A stretch of 64,000 nucleotides of DNA from positions 1-64,000 of the forward strand of contig CALJUR010000036.1 of the NCBI GenBank assembly GCA_937975765.1, read 5' to 3'. The notes under the pieces are model-generated. The model ran no database searches and was not told the DNA's origin. It saw only the letters and a program-made list of their open reading frames with translations. This stretch comes from an uncultured Myxococcales bacterium. Lineage in GTDB: Bacteria; Myxococcota_A; UBA9042; DTJE01. The translations under genes were made by a program, and so were the position numbers. Shown here piece after piece: positions 53,510 through 63,066 of the stretch (its first letter is position 1; every line of letters starts with the position of its first letter).

Positions 53510-55465
53510 ATGGCGATGACGGTCCGGCGGACCACCTGCAACCGGGACTGCCCGGACACCTGCGGGATCCTGGCGACGGTCAAGGAGGGGCGCGTGGTGT
53601 CGCTGGCCGGCGACCCCGCCCACCCGTTCACGCGGGGCTTCCTGTGCCCCCGGACCTCCCGGGCCTACGATCGGCAGTACGCCGAGGACCGGGTCACGAC
53701 GCCGCGGGTGCGCGAGCGGCTGGACGACGACTTCCGCGAGGCGACGTGGGACGAGGCGCTGGACCTCGTGGCGGGCCGGCTGCGCGCGATCCGGGACCAG
53801 TCGGGCGGCGCGGCGATCCTGCACTACCGCGGCGGCGGATCGCTGGGCCTGCTGGCCGAGGTGCCGGACCTGCTGTTCGCGCGGTTCGGGCCGGTCACGA
53901 CCAAGCGTGGCGACGTGTGCAGCGGGGCCGGCGAAGCCGCGCAGGAGGCGGACTTCGGCGTGTCCGACGCGTCCGACCCCGAGGACCTGAAGGACGCGCG
54001 CCACGTGATCCTGTGGGGCAAGAACTGCGCGACGTCCAGCCCCCACGCCCTGGCGCTGGTGCGCGATGCCCGGGGGCGCGGGGCGGGGATCGTGCTGATC
54101 GACCCGGTCCGGCACCGGACCGAGGGCACCGCGGACCGGTTCGTGCAGCCGCGGCCGGGGGGCGACCTGGCCCTGGCGATGGGGGTGGCGCACGTGCTGT
54201 TCCGGGGGGGGTGGACGGACCCGGGGGCACAGGCGTGGTGCGAGGGCCTCGACGGCTTCCGGGGCCTGGCACTGTCGCGGCCCGTCGAGGCGTGGTGCGT
54301 CGACGCGGACGTGCCGGCCGCGGCGGCGACGGACCTGGCGAGGCGGCTGGGACGCGAGGGGCCGGTGACGGTCCTGCTGGGCTGGGGGCTGGCCCGCCGC
54401 GGAAACGGCGCGGCGACCGTGCGGGCGATCGACGCGCTGGCGCTGGTCACCGGCAACGTCGGCGTGCCTGGGGCGGGGGTGTCCTTCTACATGCGCCGCC
54501 GGGCGGCGTTCGACACCGCGATCCTGAAGGGGCCGCCGCCGCCGCGGACGCTGTCCGAGGCGCTGCTGGGCGCAGGGATCCTGGAGGCGCGCGACCCGTC
54601 CATCCGGGCGGTGTGGGTCACCGCGGGCAACCCGGTCGCGATGCTGCCGGACTCGGACCGGGTCGCCCGGGCGCTGCGAACGCGCGAACTGGTCGTGGTC
54701 GCCGACGCGTTCCTGACGGACACGGCCCGCTGCGCGCACGTGGTGCTGCCGACGCGGACGCTGCTGGAGTCGGACGACCTGCTGGGCGCGTATGGCCATC
54801 CCTACCTGTCCGCGTCGCTGCCGGTGGTGCCGCCCCGGGGACAGGCCCGCAGCGACCTGGAGATCGCGCAGGGCCTGGCGGCGCGGCTGGGACTGGGGGA
54901 GGCGCTGGCGGGAACGCACCGGGACTGGAAGCGGCGCCTCGTCGGGCAGCGGCTGCGGGACGCCGGCGTGACGCTGGAGGCGCTGGAGGGCGGCGCGGTG
55001 CGCAACCCGTTCGCGCCGGGGGTGGTGTTCGAGGGACGGCGCTTCCCGACGCCGTCCGGCAGGGCCCGGCTGGTGCAGGCAGTGCCGGGGACGACGCCCC
55101 GGACCGACCCGGACTGGCCGCTGGTGCTGATGGCCCTGTCCACCCCTTCCCGGCAGTGCTCGCAGTGGTCGGTTCCGCCGGAAGGTCCGGCCGAGGCCAC
55201 CGTGCACCCGGATGCCTCGCCCGGCATCCCGGACGGCGCGATCGCCCGGCTGCAGTCCCGCATCGGGGAGATGGAGGTGCGCGTGCGCCACGACGCCGGC
55301 CAGCGGCGGGACGTGGTCCTGCTGCCGAAGGGCGGCTGGCGGTCGGACGGGCAGTGCGCGAACCGGCTGGTGCAGGCGAGGCAGACGGACGAGGGCGAGG
55401 GGGCGGCGTTCTACGACGAACCGGTGCGGCTGGTCCCGGTCAGAGACCCGCGTACGGGAGCGTGA
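53510..55465 (+). CDS. Molybdopterin-dependent oxidoreductase (DMSO reductase family)
   Basis: A 651-residue cytoplasmic-type enzyme without Tat signal. The start at 53510 follows CGGAGGA. The N-terminal 4Fe-4S site is TCNRDCPDTCGI plus GFLCPR; the likely molybdenum ligand is Cys in KRGDVCSGAGEAA, and GKNCATSSPH and later VTGNVGVPGAGVSF bind the guanylyl-pterin. The C-terminal domain carries PSRQCSQWSV and GWRSDGQCANRLV. Members transfer oxygen or act as dehydrogenases on many substrates. No electron-transfer subunit is beside it, so it probably uses a soluble partner. It overlaps the phosphoesterase gene tail-to-tail by 26 bases. Confidence 0.9.
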   Translation: MAMTVRRTTCNRDCPDTCGILATVKEGRVVSLAGDPAHPFTRGFLCPRTSRAYDRQYAEDRVTTPRVRERLDDDFREATWDEALDLVAGRLRAIRDQSGGAAILHYRGGGSLGLLAEVPDLLFARFGPVTTKRGDVCSGAGEAAQEADFGVSDASDPEDLKDARHVILWGKNCATSSPHALALVRDARGRGAGIVLIDPVRHRTEGTADRFVQPRPGGDLALAMGVAHVLFRGGWTDPGAQAWCEGLDGFRGLALSRPVEAWCVDADVPAAAATDLARRLGREGPVTVLLGWGLARRGNGAATVRAIDALALVTGNVGVPGAGVSFYMRRRAAFDTAILKGPPPPRTLSEALLGAGILEARDPSIRAVWVTAGNPVAMLPDSDRVARALRTRELVVVADAFLTDTARCAHVVLPTRTLLESDDLLGAYGHPYLSASLPVVPPRGQARSDLEIAQGLAARLGLGEALAGTHRDWKRRLVGQRLRDAGVTLEALEGGAVRNPFAPGVVFEGRRFPTPSGRARLVQAVPGTTPRTDPDWPLVLMALSTPSRQCSQWSVPPEGPAEATVHPDASPGIPDGAIARLQSRIGEMEVRVRHDAGQRRDVVLLPKGGWRSDGQCANRLVQARQTDEGEGAAFYDEPVRLVPVRDPRTGA

Positions 55466-56900
55466 AGCCGTCGATCTCGTTGCCGTCGATGTCGGTGGCG
55501 ACCAACGTCAGCGCGTCGCAGCCCGTCTCGACCACCAGGCTGTGGTGGACGTAGTCCGATTCCCACGGGTCCGGCAGGCCCTCGGGGATCGAGCAGGCGT
55601 GGTCCAGGCCGCCTCCGCCTCCGCCCGCGACGACCAGTTGCACGCCTTCCATCGCGCCGCGCTCGTACCCGTGCATGTGGCCGCTGAAGATCACGGACAC
55701 GCCCTTGTCCCGGGCCATCGGCACCAGCAGGTCGCGCAGGGCCTCCTCCCCGTGGTACTGTGGTTCGTCGCAGTGGCCCCAGCCGACGCACCACGGCGGT
55801 TCGTGGATGAACAGCAGGCGCCAGCGGGCGCTGCGGGCGGCTTCGGAGTCCAGTTCCCTGGCCAGCCATTCCACCTGCCCGAACGGCTCCCCGCCCGCGT
55901 ACCAGGCCACCTGCCAGTCGATCAACTCCAGCACGCCGATCCAGGTGTTGCCGCGGCGCATCGAGTAGTACAGTTCGCCCGACAGCGCGTCCGGCGGGTC
56001 CGCCTCCGGCAGCACGAACGCCTCGAAGTAGTTGGGGCTGCGGGCCTCGTGGTTCCCGATCGTCGCGAAGACCGGGACCCGGTGCAGCATTGCGCGCAGG
56101 CCGGCGAACAGGTCGTTGAACTGCGTCTCCTCCGGCTGGTCGACGTGGTCCCCCACGGTCACGGCGTAGTCGACACCCGCCGCCAGGGCCCGGTCCACGA
56201 TCTTCGACAGGACGTTCGCCGTCCGATCGGGATTCGAGTGGATGTCCGCGACCACCATGAGCCGCTGGGGGCGATCCAGCGGGGGAGCGGACCGGAACGT
56301 CAACGGCCCGGCCGCCATCGTCGTGCCGACCGACACGGAATAGGTGACCGCGGTGTCCGGGGGCAGCCCGTCGATGCGCACCGCATACTGGCCGTATGCG
56401 TCGGCATCGACGCAGGCCTTCGGTGCAACCGCGGCCGCCACGCCCTCCACCTCCCACGTCACGCATCCCGGGTCGGCCATCGGGGTCGCGGGCCGGAACA
56501 CGATGAATGCGTGGTCGTCGCGCACGTCCTGCACGTAGGGTCCGCGCAGGAAGGTCGCGTCGGAATCCTTCGGCCAGGCCGGCTGGCCCGGGGTCCCGAC
56601 GCACGCGGGAACGTGCACCTCGACCGGCACGTCCGTCGCGTCGTCGCCCGGCAGTTCGCCCACCTCGGCTGCATCCTCGGGCGAGGCCTCCCCGGCCGTG
56701 TCGTCCGCCGGCAGGTCGGGCGAGGTCGTGTCCTCCGTGCCGACCCCCTCGTCGGCCACCGGCACGTCCGCGACCTCGGTCGCGGGGTCGGAGGCCGTGT
56801 CCGACGGGGAGGGATCGGACGAATCGCAGGCGGTTGCCGCGAGCGCCAGCAGGAGGGCGGCCGTCGTGGCCGCCACGGGAACGAAGCGCAGGTTTCTCAT
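55440..56900 (-). CDS. Calcineurin-like metallophosphoesterase lipoprotein
   Basis: A 486-residue lipoprotein. The start at 56900 gives a signal with lipobox ATAC and an acidic tether (to about 85). A fibronectin-like domain (about 95-215) precedes the phosphoesterase: VVADIHSNPD, TVGDHVDQ, TIGNHEAR, LLFIHEPPW and FSGHMHGYERG supply the two-metal site. This order is typical of purple acid phosphatase-like enzymes with an N-terminal Fn3 domain. Should remove phosphate from extracellular esters at the cell surface. A GGGGG turn follows the last motif. Next to the alpha/beta hydrolase lipoprotein on the same strand, 113 bases apart. Confidence 0.88.
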   Translation of the reverse strand: MRNLRFVPVAATTAALLLALAATACDSSDPSPSDTASDPATEVADVPVADEGVGTEDTTSPDLPADDTAGEASPEDAAEVGELPGDDATDVPVEVHVPACVGTPGQPAWPKDSDATFLRGPYVQDVRDDHAFIVFRPATPMADPGCVTWEVEGVAAAVAPKACVDADAYGQYAVRIDGLPPDTAVTYSVSVGTTMAAGPLTFRSAPPLDRPQRLMVVADIHSNPDRTANVLSKIVDRALAAGVDYAVTVGDHVDQPEETQFNDLFAGLRAMLHRVPVFATIGNHEARSPNYFEAFVLPEADPPDALSGELYYSMRRGNTWIGVLELIDWQVAWYAGGEPFGQVEWLARELDSEAARSARWRLLFIHEPPWCVGWGHCDEPQYHGEEALRDLLVPMARDKGVSVIFSGHMHGYERGAMEGVQLVVAGGGGGGLDHACSIPEGLPDPWESDYVHHSLVVETGCDALTLVATDIDGNEIDGFTLPYAGL

Positions 56901-57013
56901 GTCGTCTCCTGGTGAATCCGGCCCGGGAAGGGCCCCCGAATCCTGTCCAATCGGGCGGGGCGCGTCAAGGCGCATCGGCGGCCGGAACCCGGAAATCGGG
57001 AATGGTCGGTCGA

Positions 57014-58231
57014 TCACGGGGCGTGGGTCGGGATCGCCTCGTCGGGGGTCTTCGCGCCGAACAGCCAGTCCTCCATCCCGGCCAGACCGTCGTGGTGCCG
57101 CAGGAAGAAGGCCGCCATCAGCGTTCGCATCGCGGTCACCTGGTCCATCGGTCTCCCGGTGCCGTCCGGGCAAACGTCGCACAGGCTTCCGCAGGCCGTC
57201 AGGTCGTCCACGAAGTCCATGTGATCGGCCCCGGGGAACTCCCACTTCGCCTTCCAGGGCGCCGACGTCGCGGCGTCGTAGAAGGTCGTGTAGTTCTGGT
57301 CCGCCGGGGCGCAGGACTGGCCCAGCGCCACGTGGTCCGCGCTCCAGGTCTCGCCCGGGAACCCCATCGGGATCGCCAACGGGGCCACCTGGTCCGGCAC
57401 GATGTCGGGCAGGGCGCCGGTATACCCGAGGATCGGGGCGCCGCCGTTCACCGGGTCGATCGCGAACAGCGCCTTCACGCGAGGGTCCGCGTAGGCCGCC
57501 ATCGTCGCCAGCTTCCCCCCCAGGCTGTGGCCGGCCACCCCGATCCAGGTCTCGTCCACGCGCCCGGTCAGCGGTCCCAGCGGGTCCACCGCCCAGTCGA
57601 TCACCGCGATGACGTCCTTCGCCATCTCCACGTGGCTGATGCTCAGCAGGCCGCCCGGCGGCTCGGCACGGACCACCACGAAGCCGTGCGACGCCAGGTA
57701 GTCCACCGACTGCTGGTACAGGTCGGACGGGGCCTGGAACCCCGGCAGGAAAACGACCAGCGGCGACGTCAGGCCGTCGATCCTCCGCGGGCCGTGGGCG
57801 ACCACCGGGATGGTGCGGTCGCCGCGCGCGACGTTGCCGGGCGTCAGTTGCGTCTGGAACCGGCCGCGCGCCGACGGGTCGATCGTGGCGGGCGTCCCCG
57901 CGTCCGCTTCCGCGTCGTCCAGGGCATCTTCCGACGCGTCGCCGGTGCCCTCCGACGTCGGGGCGTCCCCGGCCGGGTCCGGGAACGGGTCCTCCCCGGT
58001 CGCCTCGTCGCCGGCCGGGTCGCCGGCCGGGTCCCCCGCCTCCTCCCCGTCCGCGGCCGCCTCTTCCGTTCCGTCCCGATCCGCGTCGTCCGCGACCGTC
58101 TCCTCCTGGTCCTGCGCGTCCGGCAGGCCCCCCGGGTCGGGCAGCAGGTCCCCGATCCGCCCGGACGGCGGGTTCGACTCGCAGGCGCACAGGACGGCCA
58201 GGAGCACCGCCGGAAGGGCATGCCGCCTCAT
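57014..58231 (-). CDS. Alpha/beta hydrolase lipoprotein (dienelactone/PET-hydrolase-like)
   Basis: A 405-residue lipoprotein. Signal peptide MRRHALPAVLLAVLCAC followed by one of the longest acidic tethers in the window (to about 115, Asp/Glu/Gly/Ala-rich). The hydrolase has LVVFLPGFQAPSDLY with an oxyanion-hole turn, the nucleophile Ser in GHSLGGKLA, a probable Asp in LFAIDPVNGG and His in FPGADHMDFVDD. The C-terminus has four Cys (QSCAPAD, TACGSLCDVC). Similar to chlorophyllase/cutinase-like esterases. Should cleave an ester outside the cell. Divergent from the GH106-like gene across 89 bases. Confidence 0.82.
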   Translation of the reverse strand: MRRHALPAVLLAVLCACESNPPSGRIGDLLPDPGGLPDAQDQEETVADDADRDGTEEAAADGEEAGDPAGDPAGDEATGEDPFPDPAGDAPTSEGTGDASEDALDDAEADAGTPATIDPSARGRFQTQLTPGNVARGDRTIPVVAHGPRRIDGLTSPLVVFLPGFQAPSDLYQQSVDYLASHGFVVVRAEPPGGLLSISHVEMAKDVIAVIDWAVDPLGPLTGRVDETWIGVAGHSLGGKLATMAAYADPRVKALFAIDPVNGGAPILGYTGALPDIVPDQVAPLAIPMGFPGETWSADHVALGQSCAPADQNYTTFYDAATSAPWKAKWEFPGADHMDFVDDLTACGSLCDVCPDGTGRPMDQVTAMRTLMAAFFLRHHDGLAGMEDWLFGAKTPDEAIPTHAP

Positions 58232-58320
58232 GGGGAACCTCCCTGTTGCAACGAATCCAGTGTATGCGGCGCCTTGCGATTGTCCAGTATACTCGCGCCC
58301 GGACTGGATGGAGTTTGCTG

Positions 58321-61300
58321 ATGCCCCGATCCACCGCGTCGTTGGCCCGCCTTTCGTCGCCCCTCTCGCTGCTGGTGCTGGCGCTGGCGTCCTGCGGGGA
58401 CGCGACGCCCGTGGACCGGTTCTCGTGGGCCGCGTACCTGCAGCCGCCGGTCGAGTCCCGTCCCTGGGCCCGGTGGTGGTGGCCCGGCAACGACGTGTCC
58501 GCGGACGAGTTGTCCCGGGAGGTCACGCTGGCCGTGGCGAACGGCTTCGGCGGCCTGGAGGTGCAGGCCTTCGACGCCGCGCTGGACCCGGCCGATCCCG
58601 CGGATGCCCTGGCGCGGCGCAGGTCGGTGGACTCGGACGCCTACTACGCCAACGTGCGTTCCATGCTGGACGCGGCCCGGCTGGCGGGCCTGCCGATCGA
58701 CCTGACGCTGGGCTCGGGCTGGCCGACGGGCGGCCCGTTCGTGGACGTGCAGGAGTCCCAGCAGACGCTGCTGTTCTCGGAGCATCCCCTGAAGGGGCCG
58801 GGGCGGCAGATCGTCGCCTTCACCGCGCCGGACCCGGGACCCTTCTACATGGTCACGGACCTGGCCTCGCAGATCGGCGAGCCGCTGGGCCGGTTCCTGC
58901 CGGGGTACGCGAAGCTGCGGCAGGTCGTGGCGGCCCGCGTCCTGCAGGACGACCGCGACCCCGACGTCTGGAACCTGGCCGACACCGTGACGCTGGACCC
59001 CGCCACCGTCACCGTGCTGACCGACCGCGTGTCGGGCGGGACGCTGGAGTGGGACGTCCCCGAGGGGGACTGGCGCGTCGTCGGCTTCTGGGCGATGCCC
59101 GACGGGGAGGAGATCAGCCTGCCGGCCTGCGACGGCGAGGCGTTCGTGCTGGACCACTTCGACGCCGCCCGCGTCACCGCCGCGATGGATCACCTGCTGG
59201 GGGACCGCACCGGCCTGGCGCCCTACTTCGGCGGGCCGCTGCGTGGCGTGTTCACCGATTCGTTCGAACTGGAGTGCGAGCGCCACTGGTCCGACGACTT
59301 CCCAGGGCAGTTCCAGGCGCGCCGCGGCTACGACCTGGTGCCGTGGCTGCCCGTGGTGCTGCCGCCCGGGGCCGACAACCACCTGTTCGACGGGGCGGGC
59401 ATCCACGTCGAGCCGCCGTTCGCATTCGGCGACCAGGACGAACGCGTCCGGCACGACTACCAGCAGACGGTGTCGGACCTGTTCATCGAGCGGTACGTCG
59501 AGGCCGGCACGCGCTGGGCCGAGGCCCGCAACCTGTCGTTCCGGATCCAGGCGTACGGGATGCACGTCGACGTGCTGAAGGCGTCCGGCACGGCCACGAT
59601 CCCGGAGGCCGAGCAGTTGTACGGAGGCGGGTCCGACCTGTTCCTGAAGGCCGTGTCGTCCGGCGCGCACCTGTACGGCCGGAACGTCGTCGGGGCCGAG
59701 TCGCTGGTGTGGGCGGGGCGCGACTGGATGACGACGCCGCGCAAGGCGAAGGCCGCCGTGGACAAGGCCCTGGTCGCGGGCATCAACGGCGTGCTGTTCC
59801 ACGGGTTCGCGTACCGCACCGGCAACCCGGTCTACGGGCAGACGGACTGGCAGGCCTTCTGCTCGCCGTTCAGCGGCATGGGGACCTACAGCACCGCCAT
59901 CGGCGAGGCCGACCCGTTCTGGCCGTGGATGCCCGACCTGAACCGGTACGTCGCGCGCGTGCAGCACGCCCTGCGGCTGGGCCGGCCCGAGGCGGACCTG
60001 CTGGTGTACTACCCCTTCCTGGGCGTGCCGGCGTCGCTGATGCGGCTGGACGACAGCGACGAGCCCCTGTACCTGGGGCAGTTCGAGGACGAGGTGGCGA
60101 AGGGCACGTCCTCGCTGCTGGGCCTGATCGACGGGCTGTTCGGGGGGAAGCGGCTGCCGCCGGCCACGCTGTGGCTGGCCGCGATCCGGCCGGTGCTGGC
60201 GGGCCTGCAGTCGGCGGGGTACGACTGGGACTTCGTCAACGACGAAAGGCTGGCGGCGGCGGTCGAGGACGGCGGCGGCATCGCGATCGGCAGCCTGCGG
60301 TATCGCGGCGTGGTGGTGCCGGACACCGCGACGATGAGCCCCGAGGCCGCGGAGGCGCTGGCGAGGCTGGCGGCCCGGGGGGTGCCGGTGGTGTTCGCGG
60401 GTGCGAGGCCGGATCGGCAGCCCGGGTACGGCGGCGCGCAGGTTGGCGACGCGCGGGTGAAGACGGCGATCCAGGCGGCGCTGGGCGCAAGCCGGGTGCG
60501 CGCGGGCGACGGGCTGGCGGACCTTGCGGCGCGGCTGGCCGACACGGGCCTCCAGCCGTGGCTGCGGCACGCGGACGGGACGTCGCCGGTGCGGCACCTG
60601 CGCCGGTGGCTGGCGGGCGGCGAGAGGGTGGTCTTCGTACAGAACCCGACGGCCGCGGCGGTGCCCGTGGCGTTCACCACCGCCGAGGCGTGCAGGACCC
60701 CGCAGCTGGCCGACCCCTGGGAGGGCACGGTGCAGGCGATCGCGCCGGACGGGTCCGGGACGCTGCGCCTCGAACTGCCGGCGTACGGGTCGCGGCTGCT
60801 GCTGTGCGGGGTCCCGGCCCCGGCGGACCAGGGCGTGGACGTGCCCGCGCCGGTCGCGGTCCCGGCGTCCGCGACGGCGCGCGCGGTGCCGATCGAGGCG
60901 TGGACGCTGACGGTGGCCGGCAGCGACGTGCCTGGCGGCTTGTTCCAGGCGTCGGACGGCGCGCTGGGCGACTGGCGGGACCGGGCCGAACTGCAGGGCG
61001 CGGCCACCCCCGGTACCTATGCGGCGACGGTGGACCTGGGGGCGATCGCGGCCGGCCAGCGGGTCGTGCTGGACCTGGGCTGGCTGCACGGCGCGGCGCG
61101 GGTACGCGTGAACGGGAAGGATGCCGGGGACGCGGTGGTGCCGCCCTACGCGGTGGACGTGACCGCGGTGGCGCAGGGGGGGCAGAACGCGATCGAGGTG
61201 GTCCTGACCCCGCCGCTGCGCAACCGGCTGCTGGCCCTGGGGGATGCCGGCGACCCGGCCGCGAAGGAGTTCAAGGGCAAGGCCGAGACGCGGATCGCCG

Positions 61301-61344
61301 CGGGGCTGGTGGGCCCGGTGGTGGCGCGAATCGGCGCGCCGTGA
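58321..61344 (+). CDS. GH106-like glycoside hydrolase lipoprotein
   Basis: A 1007-residue lipoprotein. The start at 58321 gives a signal with lipobox LASC. The N-terminus carries RPWARWWWPGNDVSADE and LTLGSGWPTGGPFVD, signatures of glycoside hydrolase family 106 (alpha-L-rhamnosidases). The central (alpha/beta)8 part contains GVFTDSFELE (a likely catalytic Glu) and GINGVLFHGFAY. The C-terminus is a beta-sandwich (LGWLHGAARVRVNGKDAG). The expected role is removal of rhamnose from plant or bacterial glycans at the surface; family assignment is by pattern. Plus strand, followed 46 bases later by the C45-like gene. Confidence 0.85.
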   Translation: MPRSTASLARLSSPLSLLVLALASCGDATPVDRFSWAAYLQPPVESRPWARWWWPGNDVSADELSREVTLAVANGFGGLEVQAFDAALDPADPADALARRRSVDSDAYYANVRSMLDAARLAGLPIDLTLGSGWPTGGPFVDVQESQQTLLFSEHPLKGPGRQIVAFTAPDPGPFYMVTDLASQIGEPLGRFLPGYAKLRQVVAARVLQDDRDPDVWNLADTVTLDPATVTVLTDRVSGGTLEWDVPEGDWRVVGFWAMPDGEEISLPACDGEAFVLDHFDAARVTAAMDHLLGDRTGLAPYFGGPLRGVFTDSFELECERHWSDDFPGQFQARRGYDLVPWLPVVLPPGADNHLFDGAGIHVEPPFAFGDQDERVRHDYQQTVSDLFIERYVEAGTRWAEARNLSFRIQAYGMHVDVLKASGTATIPEAEQLYGGGSDLFLKAVSSGAHLYGRNVVGAESLVWAGRDWMTTPRKAKAAVDKALVAGINGVLFHGFAYRTGNPVYGQTDWQAFCSPFSGMGTYSTAIGEADPFWPWMPDLNRYVARVQHALRLGRPEADLLVYYPFLGVPASLMRLDDSDEPLYLGQFEDEVAKGTSSLLGLIDGLFGGKRLPPATLWLAAIRPVLAGLQSAGYDWDFVNDERLAAAVEDGGGIAIGSLRYRGVVVPDTATMSPEAAEALARLAARGVPVVFAGARPDRQPGYGGAQVGDARVKTAIQAALGASRVRAGDGLADLAARLADTGLQPWLRHADGTSPVRHLRRWLAGGERVVFVQNPTAAAVPVAFTTAEACRTPQLADPWEGTVQAIAPDGSGTLRLELPAYGSRLLLCGVPAPADQGVDVPAPVAVPASATARAVPIEAWTLTVAGSDVPGGLFQASDGALGDWRDRAELQGAATPGTYAATVDLGAIAAGQRVVLDLGWLHGAARVRVNGKDAGDAVVPPYAVDVTAVAQGGQNAIEVVLTPPLRNRLLALGDAGDPAAKEFKGKAETRIAAGLVGPVVARIGAP

Positions 61345-61390
61345 GTTTTCCGGTAGAATCGCGCCTCGTCGTTCCCGGGAGGGAGGTCGC

Positions 61391-62773
61391 ATGCGCCGTC
61401 GGCTGTTCCTGATCGCGATGGGGATCCTGGCCGGGTGCTCCGGGTCGTCGTCGGACCCCGTCGATCGGGTCGATGCGGTCGACGCGGTCGAGGCGGTCGA
61501 GGTGGTCGATGCGGTCGATACGATCGACGCGGTCGACGCGGTCGAACTGCACGAGGCGTTCGACCCGGCGCTGACCTCCTACACGCCCGGCGTCGAGGTG
61601 CGGGGCAACGTGAAGATCCTCCGCCTGAAGGGCACCCCCTACGAGATGGGCCGGCAGCACGCGCAGTTCCTGCACGACGAACTGGTGGAAGGCGCGCAGT
61701 TCCTGCAGACCGACCCGGACTTCAGCCTGCTGGAACCCCTCGCGGTCGAGAACGGCTACATCGACGAGGCGACGGCGCAATCCTACGAAGCGATCCGGGA
61801 GGAGTGCCGCGGCATGGCCGACGTGGCCGGCGCGGAGGGATGGACCTACGAGCGGTGCATCGCCCTGGCATGGGGCGACGTGATTCTCGAGAACGTCGGC
61901 CTGGGATCGATCTCGTGCTCCCAGTTCATCGCGACGGGTGCGGCCACCGGCGGCGGCGAGATGGTCCACGGCCGGAACCTGGACTGGGACAAGATCGACT
62001 TCCTCCTGCAGCACCCCACCCTCATCGTGCGGCACCCGACTGGCAAGATCCCCTACGTGGTCGTGGGCTTCCCGGGGAACGTGGCCACCTACAACGGCAT
62101 CAACGCAGCGGGGATCTCGTGCGGGTCCAACCAGAACCATGCGAAGCCCGAAGAACTGGGCCGCGCCGGCCGTTCGGAGATCCAGATGCTGAACGAGATC
62201 CTCGCGAACGCGACCAGCCTGGCCGACATCGAGGCCTTCTTCGCCACCGAGGAGCGCACGGTCGGCAACAACCTGGTCTTCGCGGACGGGGACCACGACA
62301 CCGGCGCCGTGTTCGAGATGACGAAGTACCACCTGGCCCAGCGGAAGATGGACGCGACGGGCGTCGTCTTCGCGACGAACCACTACATCGTGCCCGACAT
62401 GGTGCAGTACGGCGTCGAGGTGCCGGCCGGGAAGTCCACGAGGTCGCGCTTTGCGCGGCTGGAGGAACTGCTGCTGCCCGACGGCCGCGAGACCCTGTAC
62501 GGGACGCTGGACCTCGCCAGTGCCGTGACGGTGCTGCGGGACCGCTACAACCCGCTGACGATGGTGACGGCGCCCGAGGACGCCTTCGACGACCAGGGCA
62601 CCATCGCCAACAACGGGTGCGTCTACTCGATCGTGTTCGCGCCGAAGCGCCGCGCCTTCTGGCTGGCCTCGGGCGACCTGCCGATCCCGATGAACCCCTA
62701 CCAGGGCTTCACGCTGGACGAACTGTTCGGCGACCCGGACGCCCCGGCCCCGGACCCCGCGCAGATCCCCTGA
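61391..62773 (+). CDS. C45/acyltransferase-like Ntn-hydrolase lipoprotein
   Basis: A 460-residue lipoprotein. The start at 61391 follows GGGAGG; lipobox LAGC. Residues 23-52 are a nine-base-period coding repeat (Val-Asp-Ala units). The enzyme body has YEMGRQHAQFL and, at Cys176, SCSQFIATG with GGGEMVHGRNLDWD, the pattern of the peptidase C45/acyl-CoA:6-aminopenicillanate acyltransferase group, where an internal Cys becomes the N-terminal nucleophile after self-cleavage. Later GISCGSNQN fits. Should hydrolyse an amide or ester outside the cell. Next comes a small Cys-rich lipoprotein after 80 bases with its own TATACT (62821-62826). Confidence 0.8.
   Translation: MRRRLFLIAMGILAGCSGSSSDPVDRVDAVDAVEAVEVVDAVDTIDAVDAVELHEAFDPALTSYTPGVEVRGNVKILRLKGTPYEMGRQHAQFLHDELVEGAQFLQTDPDFSLLEPLAVENGYIDEATAQSYEAIREECRGMADVAGAEGWTYERCIALAWGDVILENVGLGSISCSQFIATGAATGGGEMVHGRNLDWDKIDFLLQHPTLIVRHPTGKIPYVVVGFPGNVATYNGINAAGISCGSNQNHAKPEELGRAGRSEIQMLNEILANATSLADIEAFFATEERTVGNNLVFADGDHDTGAVFEMTKYHLAQRKMDATGVVFATNHYIVPDMVQYGVEVPAGKSTRSRFARLEELLLPDGRETLYGTLDLASAVTVLRDRYNPLTMVTAPEDAFDDQGTIANNGCVYSIVFAPKRRAFWLASGDLPIPMNPYQGFTLDELFGDPDAPAPDPAQIP
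61457..61546 (+). repeat. Nine-base coding minisatellite (Val-Asp-Ala tether)
   Basis: About ten copies of a 9-base unit (GCGGTCGAC and close variants) encoding Asp-Ala-Val/Glu-Ala-Val units just after the lipobox of the C45-like lipoprotein. Likely variable in length. Confidence 0.8.
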
Positions 62774-62853
62774 AAACCGCGAGGGGATCCCGACCTTCGA
62801 ATCCCGCGGCCGGGATGGGCTATACTCGGAGCCCCGGCAGCCGGGAGAGGTGG

Positions 62854-63066
62854 ATGGCAAGGCGGGTTGCGGTGGTGCTGGGTGCGATGCTGCTGGCGGG
62901 CTGTGCCGGCCCGCAGGCCCGCGAGGAGTGCCGGCAGCGCGTGCGGGACTGCATGGCCGGCTGCCCGGCCAACCTGGTCGATCGCCCCACCGAACGAGGC
63001 TTCGTGTCGCCGGCGGACACCCGTTCCGAGTGCGAGCGCCGCTGCGAGGAGATGTGCATCCCATGA
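62854..63066 (+). CDS. Small Cys-rich lipoprotein (70 residues)
   Basis: A 70-residue lipoprotein. The ATG at 62854 has GGGAGAGG upstream and TATACT at 62821-62826. Signal peptide MARRVAVVLGAMLLAGC (lipobox LAGC), then a mature part with six Cys in two CxxxC-like groups (EECRQRVRDCMAGC and CERRCEEMC) that could form a helical disulfide hairpin of the CHCH kind. The gene is too short for confident family assignment. Its stop overlaps the next start (ATGA), so it is coupled to the GAF/PAS regulator. A small sensor or signalling partner is possible; this is inference. Confidence 0.7.
   Translation: MARRVAVVLGAMLLAGCAGPQAREECRQRVRDCMAGCPANLVDRPTERGFVSPADTRSECERRCEEMCIP

Noticed and set aside
61457..61546. 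CRISPR-like short repeats
   Set aside because: Units are 9 bases, contiguous, in frame and inside a coding region, with no spacers.
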